Source: Bactrocera neohumeralis (Eukaryota > Arthropoda > Insecta > Diptera > Tephritidae). Taken from it: a stretch of DNA of 64,000 nucleotides. A model generated the notes under the pieces. That model was not told the origin of the DNA. It ran no database searches and saw only the letters and a program-made list of their open reading frames with translations. Each line of letters starts with the position of its first letter. The first letter of the stretch is position 1. The position numbers and the translations under genes were made by a program. Positions 11,003 through 22,976 of this stretch are shown piece by piece. Location of the stretch: assembly GCF_024586455.1 (NCBI RefSeq), contig NW_026089623.1:4213367-4277366 (forward strand), read 5' to 3'.

Positions 11003-11403
11003 TAGTATCTTCTAACTAAAATTTATTTGAAATATGCAAAATGAAACTTGGTAGTACTGAAGACAGCGGCTATACCACTTTAATATACGTATACTCTCTT
11101 GTACGAATTCGATACCTTTGTTGTTGCTTTTACAAGTAATATTTTTTAAAGAGAGCAGAGGCGGATTGAAAAATATGCAATAAAAATTTTAATCCCAAGC
11201 ATATAACTAAGCATTAAAAAAATATTTTTTTGTTTTTAAATTAACATTTTTTCACGTTTGCGAACTTTTTCAAAATATAAAAAAAATTAAAAAAAAAGGT
11301 GCGTGGAGTCCCTACGCGCGGATGAAGTTATACTTCTTAGTGATATTCCAAGAAATGCATATCATTTTGTATGAAAGAAAACTAGAAAACTTAAATTCAC
11401 ATT
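11003..11403. other. Intervening sequence without gene
   Basis: The first 84 bases still belong to the duplicated block. The rest is AT-rich with poly-A and poly-T runs. A short GC-rich hairpin-like stretch at 11299-11320 (GCGTGGAGTCCCTACGCGC) stands out but matches no element end I can prove. Confidence 0.4.
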
Positions 11404-11815
11404 TTATAAATTTATTATGCACATAAAATGAAAAATAAAGCAAAGTCTAAATGAAGGAACTTTGACTAGAAAAGTAGTTCTGTCTCTTTGTTGCGGAAGA
11501 GAATATGCAGCGTAATCATCTCTCTTTTGTAATCCATCAACACGCGTTGAAGGCCCAGCAGTTATCGGTGAATTGACGACCGTTGATTCATCAGTAGTTA
11601 GATGCTCCCGCAGAGATTGATGGAACAGCAAAGGTGAATCTTTTTTTACGCGCTCTCTGATATTCCGCAGCTGTTTTCCTCTTTTTCGTTTGACTGCCAG
11701 CTATCATTTCCAATTTCTCCTTTTCCCGCTCTGCTTTCTTTCGTGCTCGGTATTCTCGATAATATTGTGCTGTTTTGCCTCCTCTTGAAACGCGGGCTAC
11801 ACTGTCTTTTCCGCT
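11404..11815 (-). pseudogene. Basic N-terminal region, possibly of a Helitron protein
   Basis: Minus strand from about 11815 reads a basic stretch with YYREYRARKKAEREKEKLE and KRKTAAEYQRARKKR, then shifts frame into a 75-codon ORF (11631-11404). Arginine/lysine-rich repeats of this kind occur at the N-terminus of some insect Helitron proteins, and other Helitron pieces lie close by at 5309-5720 and 9374-10050. The similarity is loose; a bZIP-like basic region by chance is an alternative. Confidence 0.35.
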
Positions 11816-12509
11816 GTAAAATCAATTTAAAATCAAAACATTAAAATTCTTGCCAATCCAATTGATATTAGTTTCAAGGCACAAGTTTAATGCACAAGGT
11901 GCATCTATTACGGACAATTGAAATGTTCAGAAGAAACTTACCATCACATAACCTGGAATCCGCTGTGTTATGCGTATTATCACTGTCACAATTCTCTCAC
12001 ATATTCTAACCGAGAATATGAAGAGACAGAAATATATGTATTTATAAAATGATTTCTTTGATATTCCATAGGATGGAAATATGTATGTAGAACTCTTTTA
12101 TTTTTGATTTATTATTTTTCAAATTATTTAATGCTAAGTTGATCTTATTTTATAATAACTCATTTTAAATATATAAAAGATTTACCTAAACATTATGATG
12201 ATATTTTCATGATTCATACGCAATGTACGAATGTAAGCAATTTCGTTTTGCGGTCGGCATTTCAATTTCTCATGCTTCAATTTTTGCTTTCAACCAAGAA
12301 ATCGCTTGTATGTATGTATGTATGTGCAATATATGCCTTTGCGTTTTGCCGTCGGCATTTCCATATTGACATGAAAAAGTAATTATGTATTTCATTGTTT
12401 CGTTTTGGCGCAATTTTGTATATTAAGACAAGTGTCAAAAATTGCGCCAAAATCAAATATATTATATATTCATATGTAAACATGTTTTAAACTTTACATA
12501 AAATTGAAG
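11816..12509. other. Spacer between duplicated blocks; short repeats only
   Basis: AT-rich, no gene seen. A GTTTTGCGGTCGGCATTTC motif near 12245 recurs, nearly identical, near 12341. A GTAT microsatellite lies at 12307-12324. TTTTGGCGCAATTTT (12404-12418) pairs with AAAATTGCGCCAAAA (about 12439-12453) as a 15 bp stem, possibly the tip of a small MITE. The block copy 2 starts at 12510. Confidence 0.5.
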
Positions 12510-13979
12510 TGTCAAAATTCAATTAAAAATTGGCCAAAAAATCGAAATAATTTTTGTCTGCACTCGAAAAGCACCAAAAAGTGACGAAAAGACACGAAAA
12601 TCTGCTGACAAAATTCAATTAAAAATTGGCCAAAAAGTTCAAGTAATTTTTAGCTCACTAATCGTACATTAAACAAAAAAAATTCACTCAATTTTTTAAT
12701 TTTTTTCACAAAATATCAAATTTGAGATTATGTCACAAAATCATATGATGCACTTGTAACATTCAGAACACTTGCTTAGCAAAACAATTGATTTTTATCT
12801 CTTTAATCATTGTTTTTTACATTTGTTTTAACAAAATATTCAAATTAAAACGATGATTAGAACGAAAATTAATTTATTTTTATCAAAATACTCACCAAAA
12901 AATGCAAAGAAATTAATATTTTCAAAAATCGATTATGATGAGATCAATCACCAATGACGTCCAAAGAGAAAAGAGAAATGATAACAAATTGCTATTTGCA
13001 TCACTCCGTGCAATGCTCTCCAATACACAAACGACTAAAATGTATTCAATACTAATGAATGTAAAAGCAATGTATATTTCTGAGCATAATTTTCATTGAA
13101 TTCTCAGCTCTGTTCACTCATTTCTGTTAAAATTTCTCCTGAAGAGTCAAAAGTGGTGAAATCCACTAATAGAAAATTCATGGCTCTTGACAGTTTACAC
13201 GCTTGTCCGTAGTTGAACCTTCTTTATATTATATGTACGTTCTCTGATTCAAGCAGAAGCTGTAGTCTTACCGCAATTAACAAATATGCTTCCAAGCTAT
13301 CACATAAATAGCAAGTATTAGCAAAAGGTTTCACACTTAAAGATAGCAACTGCAACTGCTACCTCCTCGTTCAAATAGATTTTCTAATTGGTAGCGGTCT
13401 CATACCAAAGATAATACGCGAAGGTTTTGAGAAGATTTCAAACACACTTCTGACACAAAAATTTTACAGAACCAGTTACCCCGATACCAACTCAAGTAGA
13501 GGAAATTTCAAACGAATACCTAAATTCACAATTAAAGTAATTTCAAAAGTTAAGGAAACTTCCTCTCAAACAAAACTCTGGGGGATCAGTATTGTGAAAA
13601 CATCTTTAAACCTACAACTACTCGAATAATGGCCGATATGTCGTATAACTATCACTAGAGTCACAATTGTCCAACACCACACGTATTAGCGGAAAAAACA
13701 AAGTAAGAGTTACCATTGGCAGTCCCAATAATAAAAACACATACTACAAAACTTTTCAACTCCGCAGGGTGGCTCTCAGAAATAATTAAAAAAACCATTC
13801 TACACAAATCCTTGAGTGCTAGCGCGCTACTATTAGCCGATCCAAAATAAATTGCAAAAATCGCTATTAATACAGAAAAGGCAAATAAATCGCATAATAA
13901 ACTGATAAAATGGCAAATACAGTAAATCGTCAGTAAAACCAAATAAATACGCAAAATAAAGTTGCATATCTTAAACACC

Positions 13980-15983
13980 TACTTCTTCTTTACTTGCATA
14001 GACACATCTTACGCAATTATAGCCGAGTTAACAGTGCGCCACTCGTTTCTTCTTTTCGTATCTTGGCGCCAATTGGAAATACTAAGCGAAGCCAGGTTCT
14101 TCTCGACCTAATCTTTTGAACGGAGTGGATGTCTTCCACTTCCTCTGCTTCCACGGCGAGTATTGCGTCGAATACTTTCAGTCGCTGTCTCCAAATTCAA
14201 TGAAATATGTCAATGTCGTCATATATCTCATACAGCTCATCATTCCATCGAATACGATATTCGCTTTCTCTCGAAAACTCGCAACATCGACTCATCAGAT
14301 GTTGTCATCGTCCATGGCTCTGCACCATATAGCAGTACGGGAATAATGAGTGACTTATAGAGTTTGGTTTTGTTCGTCGAAAGAGGACTTTACTTTCCAA
14401 TGCCTACTCAGTCCAAAGTAGCACCTTTTGGCAAGAGTTAGAGTTCGAAGTTATGACTATCAATAGTGACGTGAGATTCTAGTGCAACGACTGTCTGTTT
14501 GATGACAGGAGACATTTCATCTTGCTCTCGTTCACTGACAGACCCATTTGCTTTGCTTCCTTATCCAGTCCAGAGAAAGCAGAACTAATGACGCAGATGT
14601 TGAGGCCAATGATATCAATATCATCGGCATACGCCAGCAGCTTTACACTCTTATGGAAGAAGCATTTTCTGTCAAAAACAGCTTTGAAATCCACGAAGAT
14701 GTGGTGTGTGTCGATTGGTGTAGATCTGGTCGGTTTTTGATTTTCCATGTCTACAGCCACACTGATAAGTTCCAATCACTTTGTTAACGGTGGGATTTAA
14801 TCTTTTACACAATACTCGATCTCACGGTGGTTGGCGCAGATTGTGGGGTCTTCCTTTTTGTGGATTGGGTAGAGCACACTCAAATTCCAATCGTTGGGCA
14901 TGGTTTCGTACGACCATATTTTACAAAGAAGCTGATGCATGTTCCTATCAGTTCTTCGCTGGGTGTTTGAATAGCTCGCCCGGCAATCCATCGGGCCCAG
15001 CCACTTTGTTGTAATTCAGACGGGTAATTGCTATTCGAACTTCTTCATGGTCGGACAATGAAACGTCTGTTCCATCGTCATCGATTGGAGAAACGGGTTT
15101 GCCTTCACCTGGCTTTATGCTTTCACTGCCATTCAGCAGGTTGGAGAAGTGTTCCCTCCATAATTTAAGTATGCTCTGGGCATCGGTTACTAGATCACAT
15201 TTCAGGGTTCTACAAGAGTATGCTCCGGTCTTGAAACCTTCTGTTAGTCGCCGCATTTTTTCGTATAATTTTGAGCATTACCACTGTAGGCCAGCTTGTT
15301 AAGCTCTGCATACTCACACACTTCGGCCTTCCTTTCTTTCTGTCTGCAAATGCGTCAAATTTCCCTCTTCAACTCTCGTGTATCTCTTCCATCCCACGCT
15401 TGTTGTGGTCGATCGTAACGTTGCGAGATAGGAGTCTGTTTTCTCCACTGCGATACGGTCGTACCAGCTGTTCTTTTGCATTTTCTGAAAATCAATGGTC
15501 TCAGTTGCAGCTGTACGTAAGGAGTTTGAAACGAGTGCTCTCGGAGAGAAGGAATACAACCCGAGTAGAAAAAAATTGGACTATCTGTTGTGATTTCAGC
15601 TTCTTGACATCGAAACTTCCTTGTGTTTGTTGACGTTCGTTTTTGCTGCAAAGAGGTGGGTGAATCTTAGCTGCAGCAAGATAGTGGTCCGACTCGATGT
15701 TAGGACCTAGGAGCGTACGCACGTTAAGAACGATGGAGACGTGTCTTTGGTCTATCACAACATGTTCGATCTGGTTGGTGGCTTTTCGATCCGGAGACAG
15801 CCAGGTAGCTAGTGAATTATTCTATGCGGGAATCTAGTACTACAGATAACATTTCGGGCCCCGGCGAAGTCAATCAGTCTCAACCCATTTGGGGATGTTT
15901 CGTCGTGGAGGCTGAATTTACCGACCGTAGTGCAAAAGATACCTTCTTTGCCCACCCTGGCGTTAAAGTCGCCAAGCACGTGA
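13980..15983 (-). mobile_element. RTE-clade LINE copy C2 (duplicate of C1)
   Basis: Same element as 7331-9373, with the same truncation point, internal RT deletion and junction to Helitron helicase. It is therefore a copy made by duplication of the block, not a separate insertion. Frames differ from C1 through small indels: KCFFHKSVKLLAYADDIDII is joined to a longer upstream ORF here, while the endonuclease-connector region is more broken (15250-15650). Inactive. Confidence 0.85.
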
Positions 15984-16650
15984 TAATTATCGATGTCCAG
16001 GTATACTGCATCTATTAAAATTTGTAAACTATGAACTATTTGGCCTAGAGACTCATAAAAAGAATATTGCAATTACTCTTTATATTTGGAGTGGGGGAAA
16101 AAGTCCTTCCCAAGTTTAAAGCAGTTTGCTGTGTAAAATCATTATAAGTGATTCCATGAATATGAGCTTTCATATTTGTCCGTAATTTTATATTTTCAAT
16201 CGAAGCCCATAAGGGCGACGATATTAAGCATGCTTTGATGATATCTGCTCGCACACCTCTGTTAATGACAGGAAGAGTCTGTCACCAGCAAATACAAAAG
16301 TTATCCCACCTATGAGAGCAAAGGAATGTCTAAGGTCTTTTAATGTTCTGTCCACGGCCTCTATATGCGCTTTATGGCTCATGGTGCATTCATCCCACAT
16401 AATCAATGAGGCGTCTTGCAATAGTTAATCAAGAGGCCCCGTTTTTGCGGATAGAACATATTGATTGTTGTTCAAGATTTATGGATAACGGATGTTTAAA
16501 AGATGAATGAGCAGTTTTTCCATCCTTTAGAGTTGCAACAATTCCTGACGAAGCCACCTGCTAACTTCCTGTTTGTCTTATTTTAGCATATTGAATTCAC
16601 AAGAAACGTCTTGCCAGTGTTTTGGTTATTATTTTTTCAGTGTGTTGCCG
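15984..16650 (-). pseudogene. Helitron Pif1-like helicase fragment, copy 2
   Basis: Duplicate of 9374-10050. The Walker B region is better kept here: LIMWDECTMSHKAHIEAVDR (about 16418-16360). LTEVCEQISSKHA and KACLISSPLW follow, with IENIKLRTNMKAHIHGITY, and IDAVYLDIDNYH at the RTE junction. A small deletion disrupts the FRQTLPVI block seen in copy 1 (about 16280). Frameshifted throughout. Confidence 0.85.
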
Positions 16651-17033
16651 CTTAGCTAAATGTTAAATAACATTCTCTGTCTAAAGTTAGCATTCTCTGT
16701 TATAAATAAATAATGAATGTCTTTTTGAATTTTTACACTCGTAAGTCGGTTAAAAATTAACATATTCTGATTTTTTTTATAAACCATTCTCATTGGATTA
16801 CCTTCAAATTGGCCATTTTCATTTCATGCAACGGTTTAGTCAGCTATAGCGAACAGACCAATACCCAACTTCATTTTATATATAAGATATGTAACTCATC
16901 TCTCTTGATTTGTTTCAAGTGTTACAAGCAGAAATTAATGTGAATATGCATACTCTCCAGCGAATCAAACGCACTATACCGGATTCTCAAACAAGCGGGT
17001 AGCACATGTGGTGCAGGCCTGCGCTAACATGTA

Positions 17034-17625
17034 TCGGGTGATTTTTTAAGAGCTTGATAACTTTTTTAAAAAAACGCATAAAATTTGCAAAATCTCATCG
17101 GTTCTTTATTTGAAACGTTAGATTGGTTCATGACATTTACTTTTTGAAGATAATTTCATTTAAATGTTGACCGCGGCTGCGTCTTAGGTGGTCCATTCGG
17201 AAAGTCCAATTTTGGGCAACTTTTTCGAGCATTTCGGCCGGAATAGCCCGAATTTCTTCGGAAATGTTTGTCTTCGAAAGCTGGAATAGTTGCTGGCTTA
17301 TTTCTGTAGACTTTAGACTTGACGTAGCCCCACAAAAAAATAGTCTAAAGGTGTTAAATCGCATGATCTTGGTGGCCAACTTACGGGTCCATTTCTGAGA
17401 TGAATTGTTCTCCGAAGTTTTCCCTCAAAATGGCCATAGAATCGCGAGCTGTGTGGCATGTAGCGCCATCTTGTTGAAACCATGAGTCAACATTTAAATG
17501 AAATTATCTTCAAAAAGTAAATGTCATGAACCAATCTAACGTTTCAAATAAAGAACCGATGAGATTTTGCAAATTTTATGCGTTTTTTTTTAAAAAAGTT
17601 ATCAAGCTCTTAAAAAATCACCCGA
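17034..17625. mobile_element. Mariner/Tc1-superfamily deletion derivative, copy 2
   Basis: Duplicate of 10436-11002, again bounded by TA (17032-17033 and 17626-17627). Its right arm keeps the TCATGAACCAATCTAACG stretch missing from copy 1, so the arms here are inverted-complementary over about 140 bases. Transposase C-terminal remnants on the minus strand (17379-17137) include AEMLEKVAQNW and DHLRRSRGQHL with shifted frames. Confidence 0.85.
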
Positions 17626-17708
17626 TAGTATCTTCTAACTAAAATTTATTTGAAATATGCAAATGAAACTTGGTAGTACTGAAGACAGCGGCTATACCAC
17701 TTTAATAT

Positions 17709-17808
17709 NNNNNNNNNNNNNNNNNNNNNNNNNNNNNNNNNNNNNNNNNNNNNNNNNNNNNNNNNNNNNNNNNNNNNNNNNNNNNNNNNNNNNNNNNNNN
17801 NNNNNNNN
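17709..17808. other. Assembly gap (100 N)
   Basis: Exactly 100 N, the usual placeholder for a gap of unknown length. The duplicated block ends at its left edge, and unrelated sequence starts at its right edge. Confidence 0.99.
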
Positions 17809-18135
17809 ATCGACTTAAGAGAGGAAGAGTTAGCACGAACCAAGCATAAAGTGCAACTATGTCAACAACCCCGAAATTACAGCGCAAGCGACAACTGGTA
17901 AATTCTGCCGATGCAACCTCAGCACATCCGGCATATGCCAATCGAACATGCAATCGAATTGCTTATACTAATTCTAGGAAATAGATCACGCCACTTAATA
18001 ATTCCGTGGCTTAGAATAAGTATAAATTAACCAAATTGTTAAATTTAAGTTTGAATTGGTTTTAGTCAATAAAGCGGACACGCTGTCCGATTAAAAAATA
18101 ATTTTTTTGGTATTCCCAACGCGGGAATACATAAT
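17809..18135 (+). other. LTR-like or 3'-end-like sequence after the gap
   Basis: Not coding. It contains AATAAA near 18068 followed by GCGGACACGCTGTCCG (a self-complementary stretch), an A/T run and then GTATTCCC-AACGC-GGGAATAC, a perfect 8 bp hairpin at about 18110-18130. A poly-A signal close to a sharp sequence change fits the end of an LTR or a 3' UTR, but I see no partner repeat in the window. Low certainty. Confidence 0.3.
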
Positions 18136-19689
18136 TTATCTACTATATCAAACATAGGATATAATTAAAAATTTGGTCTTATTTTAACATTGAGTAAAAG
18201 ATTGCCTTATATAAAATAGTTAGTTGATTAATTAAAAAGTAATCAATTTGTGAAAAATAATTTTCAAATCAATACATATAATTGCATATAAACGTATAAA
18301 AATATACGCTAAAAGGCCAACATACCGCTGTAAAATCGAAGTAAGTCTTTGAGTATATTTTTCATTCAATGCTCAACTCTGTTCACGTGGCACTGTTAAA
18401 ATTTCTCCTTCTGAGCTAGCTGTGGTGAAACCCGAATTGGTGTGCTGGTATATTATTTTTGTGGAGGAAAGAGACTTCTGTGATAGTAAACTTATTCAAA
18501 TATTTTAGAAAGGCAAGGTAGAGGACTGATTCTTTCCCATGTTTATCTATCAGGTTAATCTAAATTGAATAGTATCCCAAATTAAGAATCGCATTGAAGA
18601 GCAAGGAGAGCACCTCAACATTTAGCATTTTTGAGGTAAGATTGACAGCTTAAAGTTGTTCTTTGGACAATTACTTTGAAATATATTTTCTAGGTGATTT
18701 TCAAAACAATTAGCCTTTTCCTCGTCACTTCGAGCTCAATTTCCACCCAAGTCTTTTATAGGCATGTTGGAGTCAACTGGTAGCTTTTTGGACTTTTGGT
18801 CTTTCCAAAGGGAATTTTACTTGCGTGAATTTGGACACAGCTTATTTATATTAATTTCAGTGTTGAACTCTAACTCGCATTTGAGCGCTTTTTTAAAATT
18901 ATCTACAGCAGATTTCAGTTAAAGCTAAGTGAAAGGTAACCGATTTATCTGCCATCCTCATCTTACACGCCGATGGGTCACCAATTGCCTAATATATATG
19001 TATTCAAAGTTAAGAATTTGAAGTCATTCATCACAATGTAGTTAAAAATTGTATTTGCATTGTGTTTGCTTTGAACATATTGCAATGCTGCATCCCAATT
19101 TTACATTTCTTTTTTCATAACCAAATTATATATGAAGTAGCAATAGCTTAAGTAGGTACTTAGTTTTATGAACTAGAAGTACATAACATACTTATGTATA
19201 TGTATATGAATTAATACAAAGCGGAATTATGTATATAGCGTAGTATTGAAATATAGTTTAGAATTAATTTATTTATGGAGAAGAATTTTGCAAATAAAGT
19301 CAGTCTTATACCTGTTCACCTCACAGTGTCATTACTCGGCCTTTTATCATTTTCTTCGTTGCTGCAATTTTGCTGTATCCAATCACAACTGACAGAAGAC
19401 GTTTCTCCAAGGTCAAGGTTAGAGGGTAAGTTATGACAACAAAACAATAATTTTCTTGGAAGGAATAAATTCTCTATTTGATTCACCAGCAGTTATGAAA
19501 CTAAATGGCAAGCTTGATTGATATTTATGGTTCTTTGACATGACTAGGTAGTGGCAGGCACACTTTAGAACACTGTCGTCATGGGAAGATTGCATCGCAG
19601 TTTTGCAAGGACACTGTCAATATTTGGAGTAACTCGTAACACGTATGGTATTACTTCACCAGCTCCAGGTATTAACAAACTCTCCACTC
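18136..19689. other. No recognisable gene; one diverged dispersed repeat
   Basis: AT-rich, without a supported ORF. At 18355-18435 it resembles 6440-6520 (CAACTCTGTTCAC, CTGTTAAAATTTCTCCT, GTGGTGAAA), showing a shared old repeat. The stretch 19550-19690 may be degraded pol sequence upstream of the Pao integrase relic, but it cannot be read with confidence. Confidence 0.4.
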
Positions 19690-19870
19690 GAGATTGTCAG
19701 CTGAAATAAGCAGTTTACACAGATGGAATGAAGTCACAAGCATTAAACAAACGTTTTGGAACAGGCGGTCAAATGATTACATTAACGAACTTCAAGTACG
19801 ATCAAAGTAGTTTTCGGAACATCAACAACAACTCAATGGTTATCATCCATTAAGACAACTTACCACCACA
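19690..19870 (+). pseudogene. Possible BEL/Pao integrase C-terminal relic
   Basis: A short readable stretch (about 19710-19808) gives WNEVTSIKQTFWNRRSNDYI followed by NELQVRSK. This resembles the segment just after the integrase core in BEL/Pao elements, where a block of the type FW-RWS-EYL-LQ-R-KW recurs. The expected downstream NLPP-W-LGRI block is not clean. Alternatively it could be another LTR-element integrase tail. Heavily decayed. Confidence 0.4.
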
Positions 19871-20815
19871 AAAATGACATATTAGAAGAGTTACATATAA
19901 GCTGTATTCCAGAAAAATACTCTAAAATACGTCCGGTGGACATTCGACCCAAGAAGGGATATTTTTTGGCATAAACCTATGATTTAATTGGACTTGATTT
20001 CCTTTTTACATTTATGTAGCGATTAATCCCAGTCTGAACATATGGTTCGCTGTCCGAGTGCTTGCTGGTACCAACATACTGGCTGTTGTCAGCGCATTTG
20101 TTGTTGCCCTATTGCTGATTACTGCTACTTCTACTGACTGCGTCCTTTGCTTCATTTCCATTTCAGCTGATCGCTGCGATGACTCATCTTCGCCGTTGCA
20201 TTTTTTATTGACAGAAGTTGTTTTTGTTGGCTCGACAAAGCTGAAGTAGACATTTAAATAATTTGTAGGGCTTTGTTGGTGAGCCTACGCACCACTCATA
20301 ATTGTTTTTTTTTTATTTTTATCTTTTTGTTTCGTGCACTAATTGTTTGTGTTTAGAATTAGTAATTTGTGCGCACTGTTTGTTATTTGATTGTTTGCTT
20401 TCAATTTAACCAATATTTTTACTTTTTGTAAAGTCAGAATTCACTGAGAGAATTAAAAAGAAAACATGTCCATACACCTGAAACGCTGTCTTATGTGTGT
20501 TTTAAATGCGACGCGCAAAAGAGAAATATCATCGACCAATAAAAACGTCACCAAATTATTACGTTTGTTTCCGTATCTGCGAAAAAATAACGTTGTGCAC
20601 TTCTGCACGTCTTCTCTTTTCCCAAGGTATACATTTTATTCACATGCATACGCCAAACGGTAACAAAAGGGGACACAAACTTTTTTGTATATTATATATG
20701 TATATAATTGAATTTCCAGTTTGTCATGACTAAGGTATTTTAAGTCTTCAAGATATACTGCATGTTTATCTTTTTCAAGATGGTACAATTTAATTTTTGC
20801 TTACAGCATTAAACA
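19871..20815. other. Unassigned sequence
   Basis: Short ORFs at 20058-20249 and 20466-20733 show no family signature; the first has a hydrophobic stretch by composition. Nothing else is recognisable. It may include the 5' part of the Tc1-like element that follows, but no left TIR was found. Confidence 0.4.
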
Positions 20816-21246
20816 TTATTCTACACCCAAAATTCGAATAGATCACGAAAAGTGTGGAGAAAGATCAATGAAGAGTCGCAAGCAAAAATGTATTGCCACG
20901 GTAGGAGTAATGTTATGGTTTGGGAGTATGTGGTTGCATCTGGAGTTGAACATTTGGAATTTTTTAGTAAAAAAATAGAAAAACATATGTATCTGAACAT
21001 TTTAAGAAAAAAATTTAAATTTTAAGTGTGCTTAAATCGGCTGTTAATAGCGGCCACTTCTATTTATAACAAGATAACGACCCAAAACACCCGTCTCATC
21101 TTGTACATGCAGGGTTGATATGGAATTAAAAGTAACTCCATAGGTCCCGCAATCACCATACATTAATCCTATTCAAAATATCTGGAACTTTTTGGAAAAT
21201 CGTATTCGAAAACATCGAATTTCATCAAACTAAGGCTAAAAAGCTG
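20816..21246 (+). pseudogene. Tc1-like transposase remnant, split by an RTE insertion
   Basis: Broken plus-strand reading with blocks SVMVWG-like (VMLWFGSM, about 20905), a degenerate QDNDPKH-type block (about 21070-21090), and PQS-INPI-N-W-LENRIRKH (about 21150-21215), the second and third catalytic regions of Tc1-family DDE transposases. Many stops and frameshifts. It is cut at 21247-21251 (GATCA) by an RTE LINE. The probable continuation, including a Tc1-type end, lies at 24184-24540. Confidence 0.7.
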
Positions 21247-21288
21247 GATCATAGACTTCTTCTTCTTCTTAATTGGCGTAGACACCGT

Positions 21289-22964
21289 TTACGCGATTAT
21301 AGCCGAGTTAACAACAGCGCGCCAGTCGTTTCTTCTTTTCGCTACGTGGCGCCAATTGGATATTCCAAGCGAAGCCAGGTCCTTCTCCACTTTGTCCTTC
21401 CAACGAAGTGGAGGTCTTCCTCTTCCTCTGCTTCCCCCGGCGGGTACTGCGTCGAATACTTTCAGAGCTGGAGTGTTTTCATCCATCCGGACAACATGAC
21501 CCATCCAGCGTAGCCGCTGTCTTTTAATTCGCTGAACTATGGCAATGTCGTCGTATATCTCGTACAGCTCATCGTTCCACCGAATGCGATATTCGCCGTG
21601 GCCAATGCGCAACGGACCATAAATCTTACGCAGAATTTTTCTCTCGAAAACTCGTAACGTCGACTCATCGGTTACTGTCATCGCCCAAGCCTCTGCACCA
21701 TATAGCAGGACGGGAATTATGACGACTTATGGAGTTTAGCTTTTGTTCGTCGAGAGAGGACTTTACTTTTCAATTGCCTACTCAGTCCGAAGTAGCACCT
21801 GTTGGCAAGAGCAATCCTGCGTTGGATTTCCAGGCTGATATTGTTGGTGGTGTTAATACTGGTTCCTAAATAGACGAAATTATCTACAACTTCACGAGTG
21901 CGAGTCTGTGCGACGACTGTTTGTTTGATGACAGGAGATATTTCGTTTTGCCCTCGTTCACTGCCAGACCCATTTTCTGTGCTTCCTTGTCCAGCCTGTA
22001 GAAAGCAGAACTAACGGCGCGAGTGTTGAGGCCGATGATATCAATATCATCGGCATACGCCAGCAGCTGTACACTCTTATAGAAGATGGTACCTTCTCTA
22101 TTTAGTTCTGCAGCTCGAACTATTTTCTTCAGAAGTCGCCTTGTCTGAAACCTCGTTTGGTATCGAACGGCTCGGAGAGGTCCTTCCCGATCCTGACGAA
22201 GCTTTTGGTGTTGCGGGGATACCAATTTCAGACATCGCGGCATAAAAGCGGCTCCTTTTCGTGCTGTCGAGAGCAGCTTTGAAATCGACGAAGAGGTGGT
22301 GTGTGTCGATTCTCCTTTCACGGGTCTTTTCCAAGATTTGGCGCATGGTGAATATTTGGTCGGCCACACTGATAAGGTCCAATCAGTTTATTGACGGTGA
22401 ACTTTAATCTTTCACACAATACGCTCGATAGAACCTTATATGCGATGTTGAGGAGGCTAATCCCACGGTAGTTGGCGCAGATTGTGGGGTCTCCTTTTTT
22501 ATGGATTGGGCAGAGCACATTTAAATTTCAATCGGTGGGCATGCTTTCGTCCTACCATATTTTACAAAGAAGCTGATGCATGCTACTTATCAGTTCCTCG
22601 CCGCCGTGTTTGAATAGCTCGGCCGGTAATCCATCGGCGCCCGCCGCTTTGTTGTTCTTCAGGCGGGTAATTGCTATTCGAACTTCTTCATAGTCGGGCG
22701 ATAGAACGTCTGCTCCATCGTCATGCATTGGGAATCGGGTTCGCCTTCTCTTGGCGTTGTGCGTTCACTGCCATTCAGCAGGCTGGAGAAGTGTTCCCTC
22801 CATAATTTAAGTATGCTCTGGGCATCGGTGACTAGATCACCTTTGGGGGTTCTACAAGAGTATGCTCCGGTCATGAAACCTTCTGTAAGCCGCCGCATTT
22901 TTTCGTAGAATTTTCGAGCATTATCCCTGTCGGCCAGCTTATCAAGCTCTTCGTACTCACGCAT
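21289..22964 (-). pseudogene. RTE connector, RT and C-terminal region of copy D
   Basis: Broken minus-strand frames: KMRRLTEGFMTGAYSCRTPK (about 22900), CPIHKKGDPTICANYRGIS (about 22490; fingers), THHLFVDFKAALDSTKRS (about 22320; motif A), LLAYADDIDIIG (about 22060; motif C) and the C-terminal 130-codon ORF 21681-21289 with DESTLRVFERKILRKIYG and RPPLRWKDKVEKDL. Motif B (FRQGD) is disrupted by a deletion. At least five frame breaks. Confidence 0.85.
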
Positions 22965-22976
22965 TTCGGCCTCTTT

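Larger units (their letters stand above)
5851..11086 (+). repeat. 5.2 kb duplicated block, copy 1
   Basis: Matches 12510-17708 in the same orientation from end to end, with mostly small indels and substitutions, many of them in homopolymers. It contains unassigned AT-rich sequence, an RTE copy, a Helitron helicase fragment and a mariner deletion derivative, in that order. The repeat period is about 6.66 kb, with a 1.42 kb spacer (11087-12509) before copy 2. Confidence 0.9.
12510..17708 (+). repeat. 5.2 kb duplicated block, copy 2 (ends at assembly gap)
   Basis: Second copy of 5851-11086. It contains the same elements in the same order and loses its match only at the N run that starts at 17709. 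Differences are mainly one- to three-base indels, plus a 30-base segment near 17525 present here and absent from copy 1. Two assembly or biology explanations are given under findings. Confidence 0.9.

Noticed and set aside
12307..12324. GTAT microsatellite as a regulatory feature
   Set aside because: A common short simple repeat with no gene nearby.
20058..20249. 63-codon ORF with a signal-peptide-like hydrophobic stretch
   Set aside because: Too short, with no neighbouring exon, motif or conserved context.
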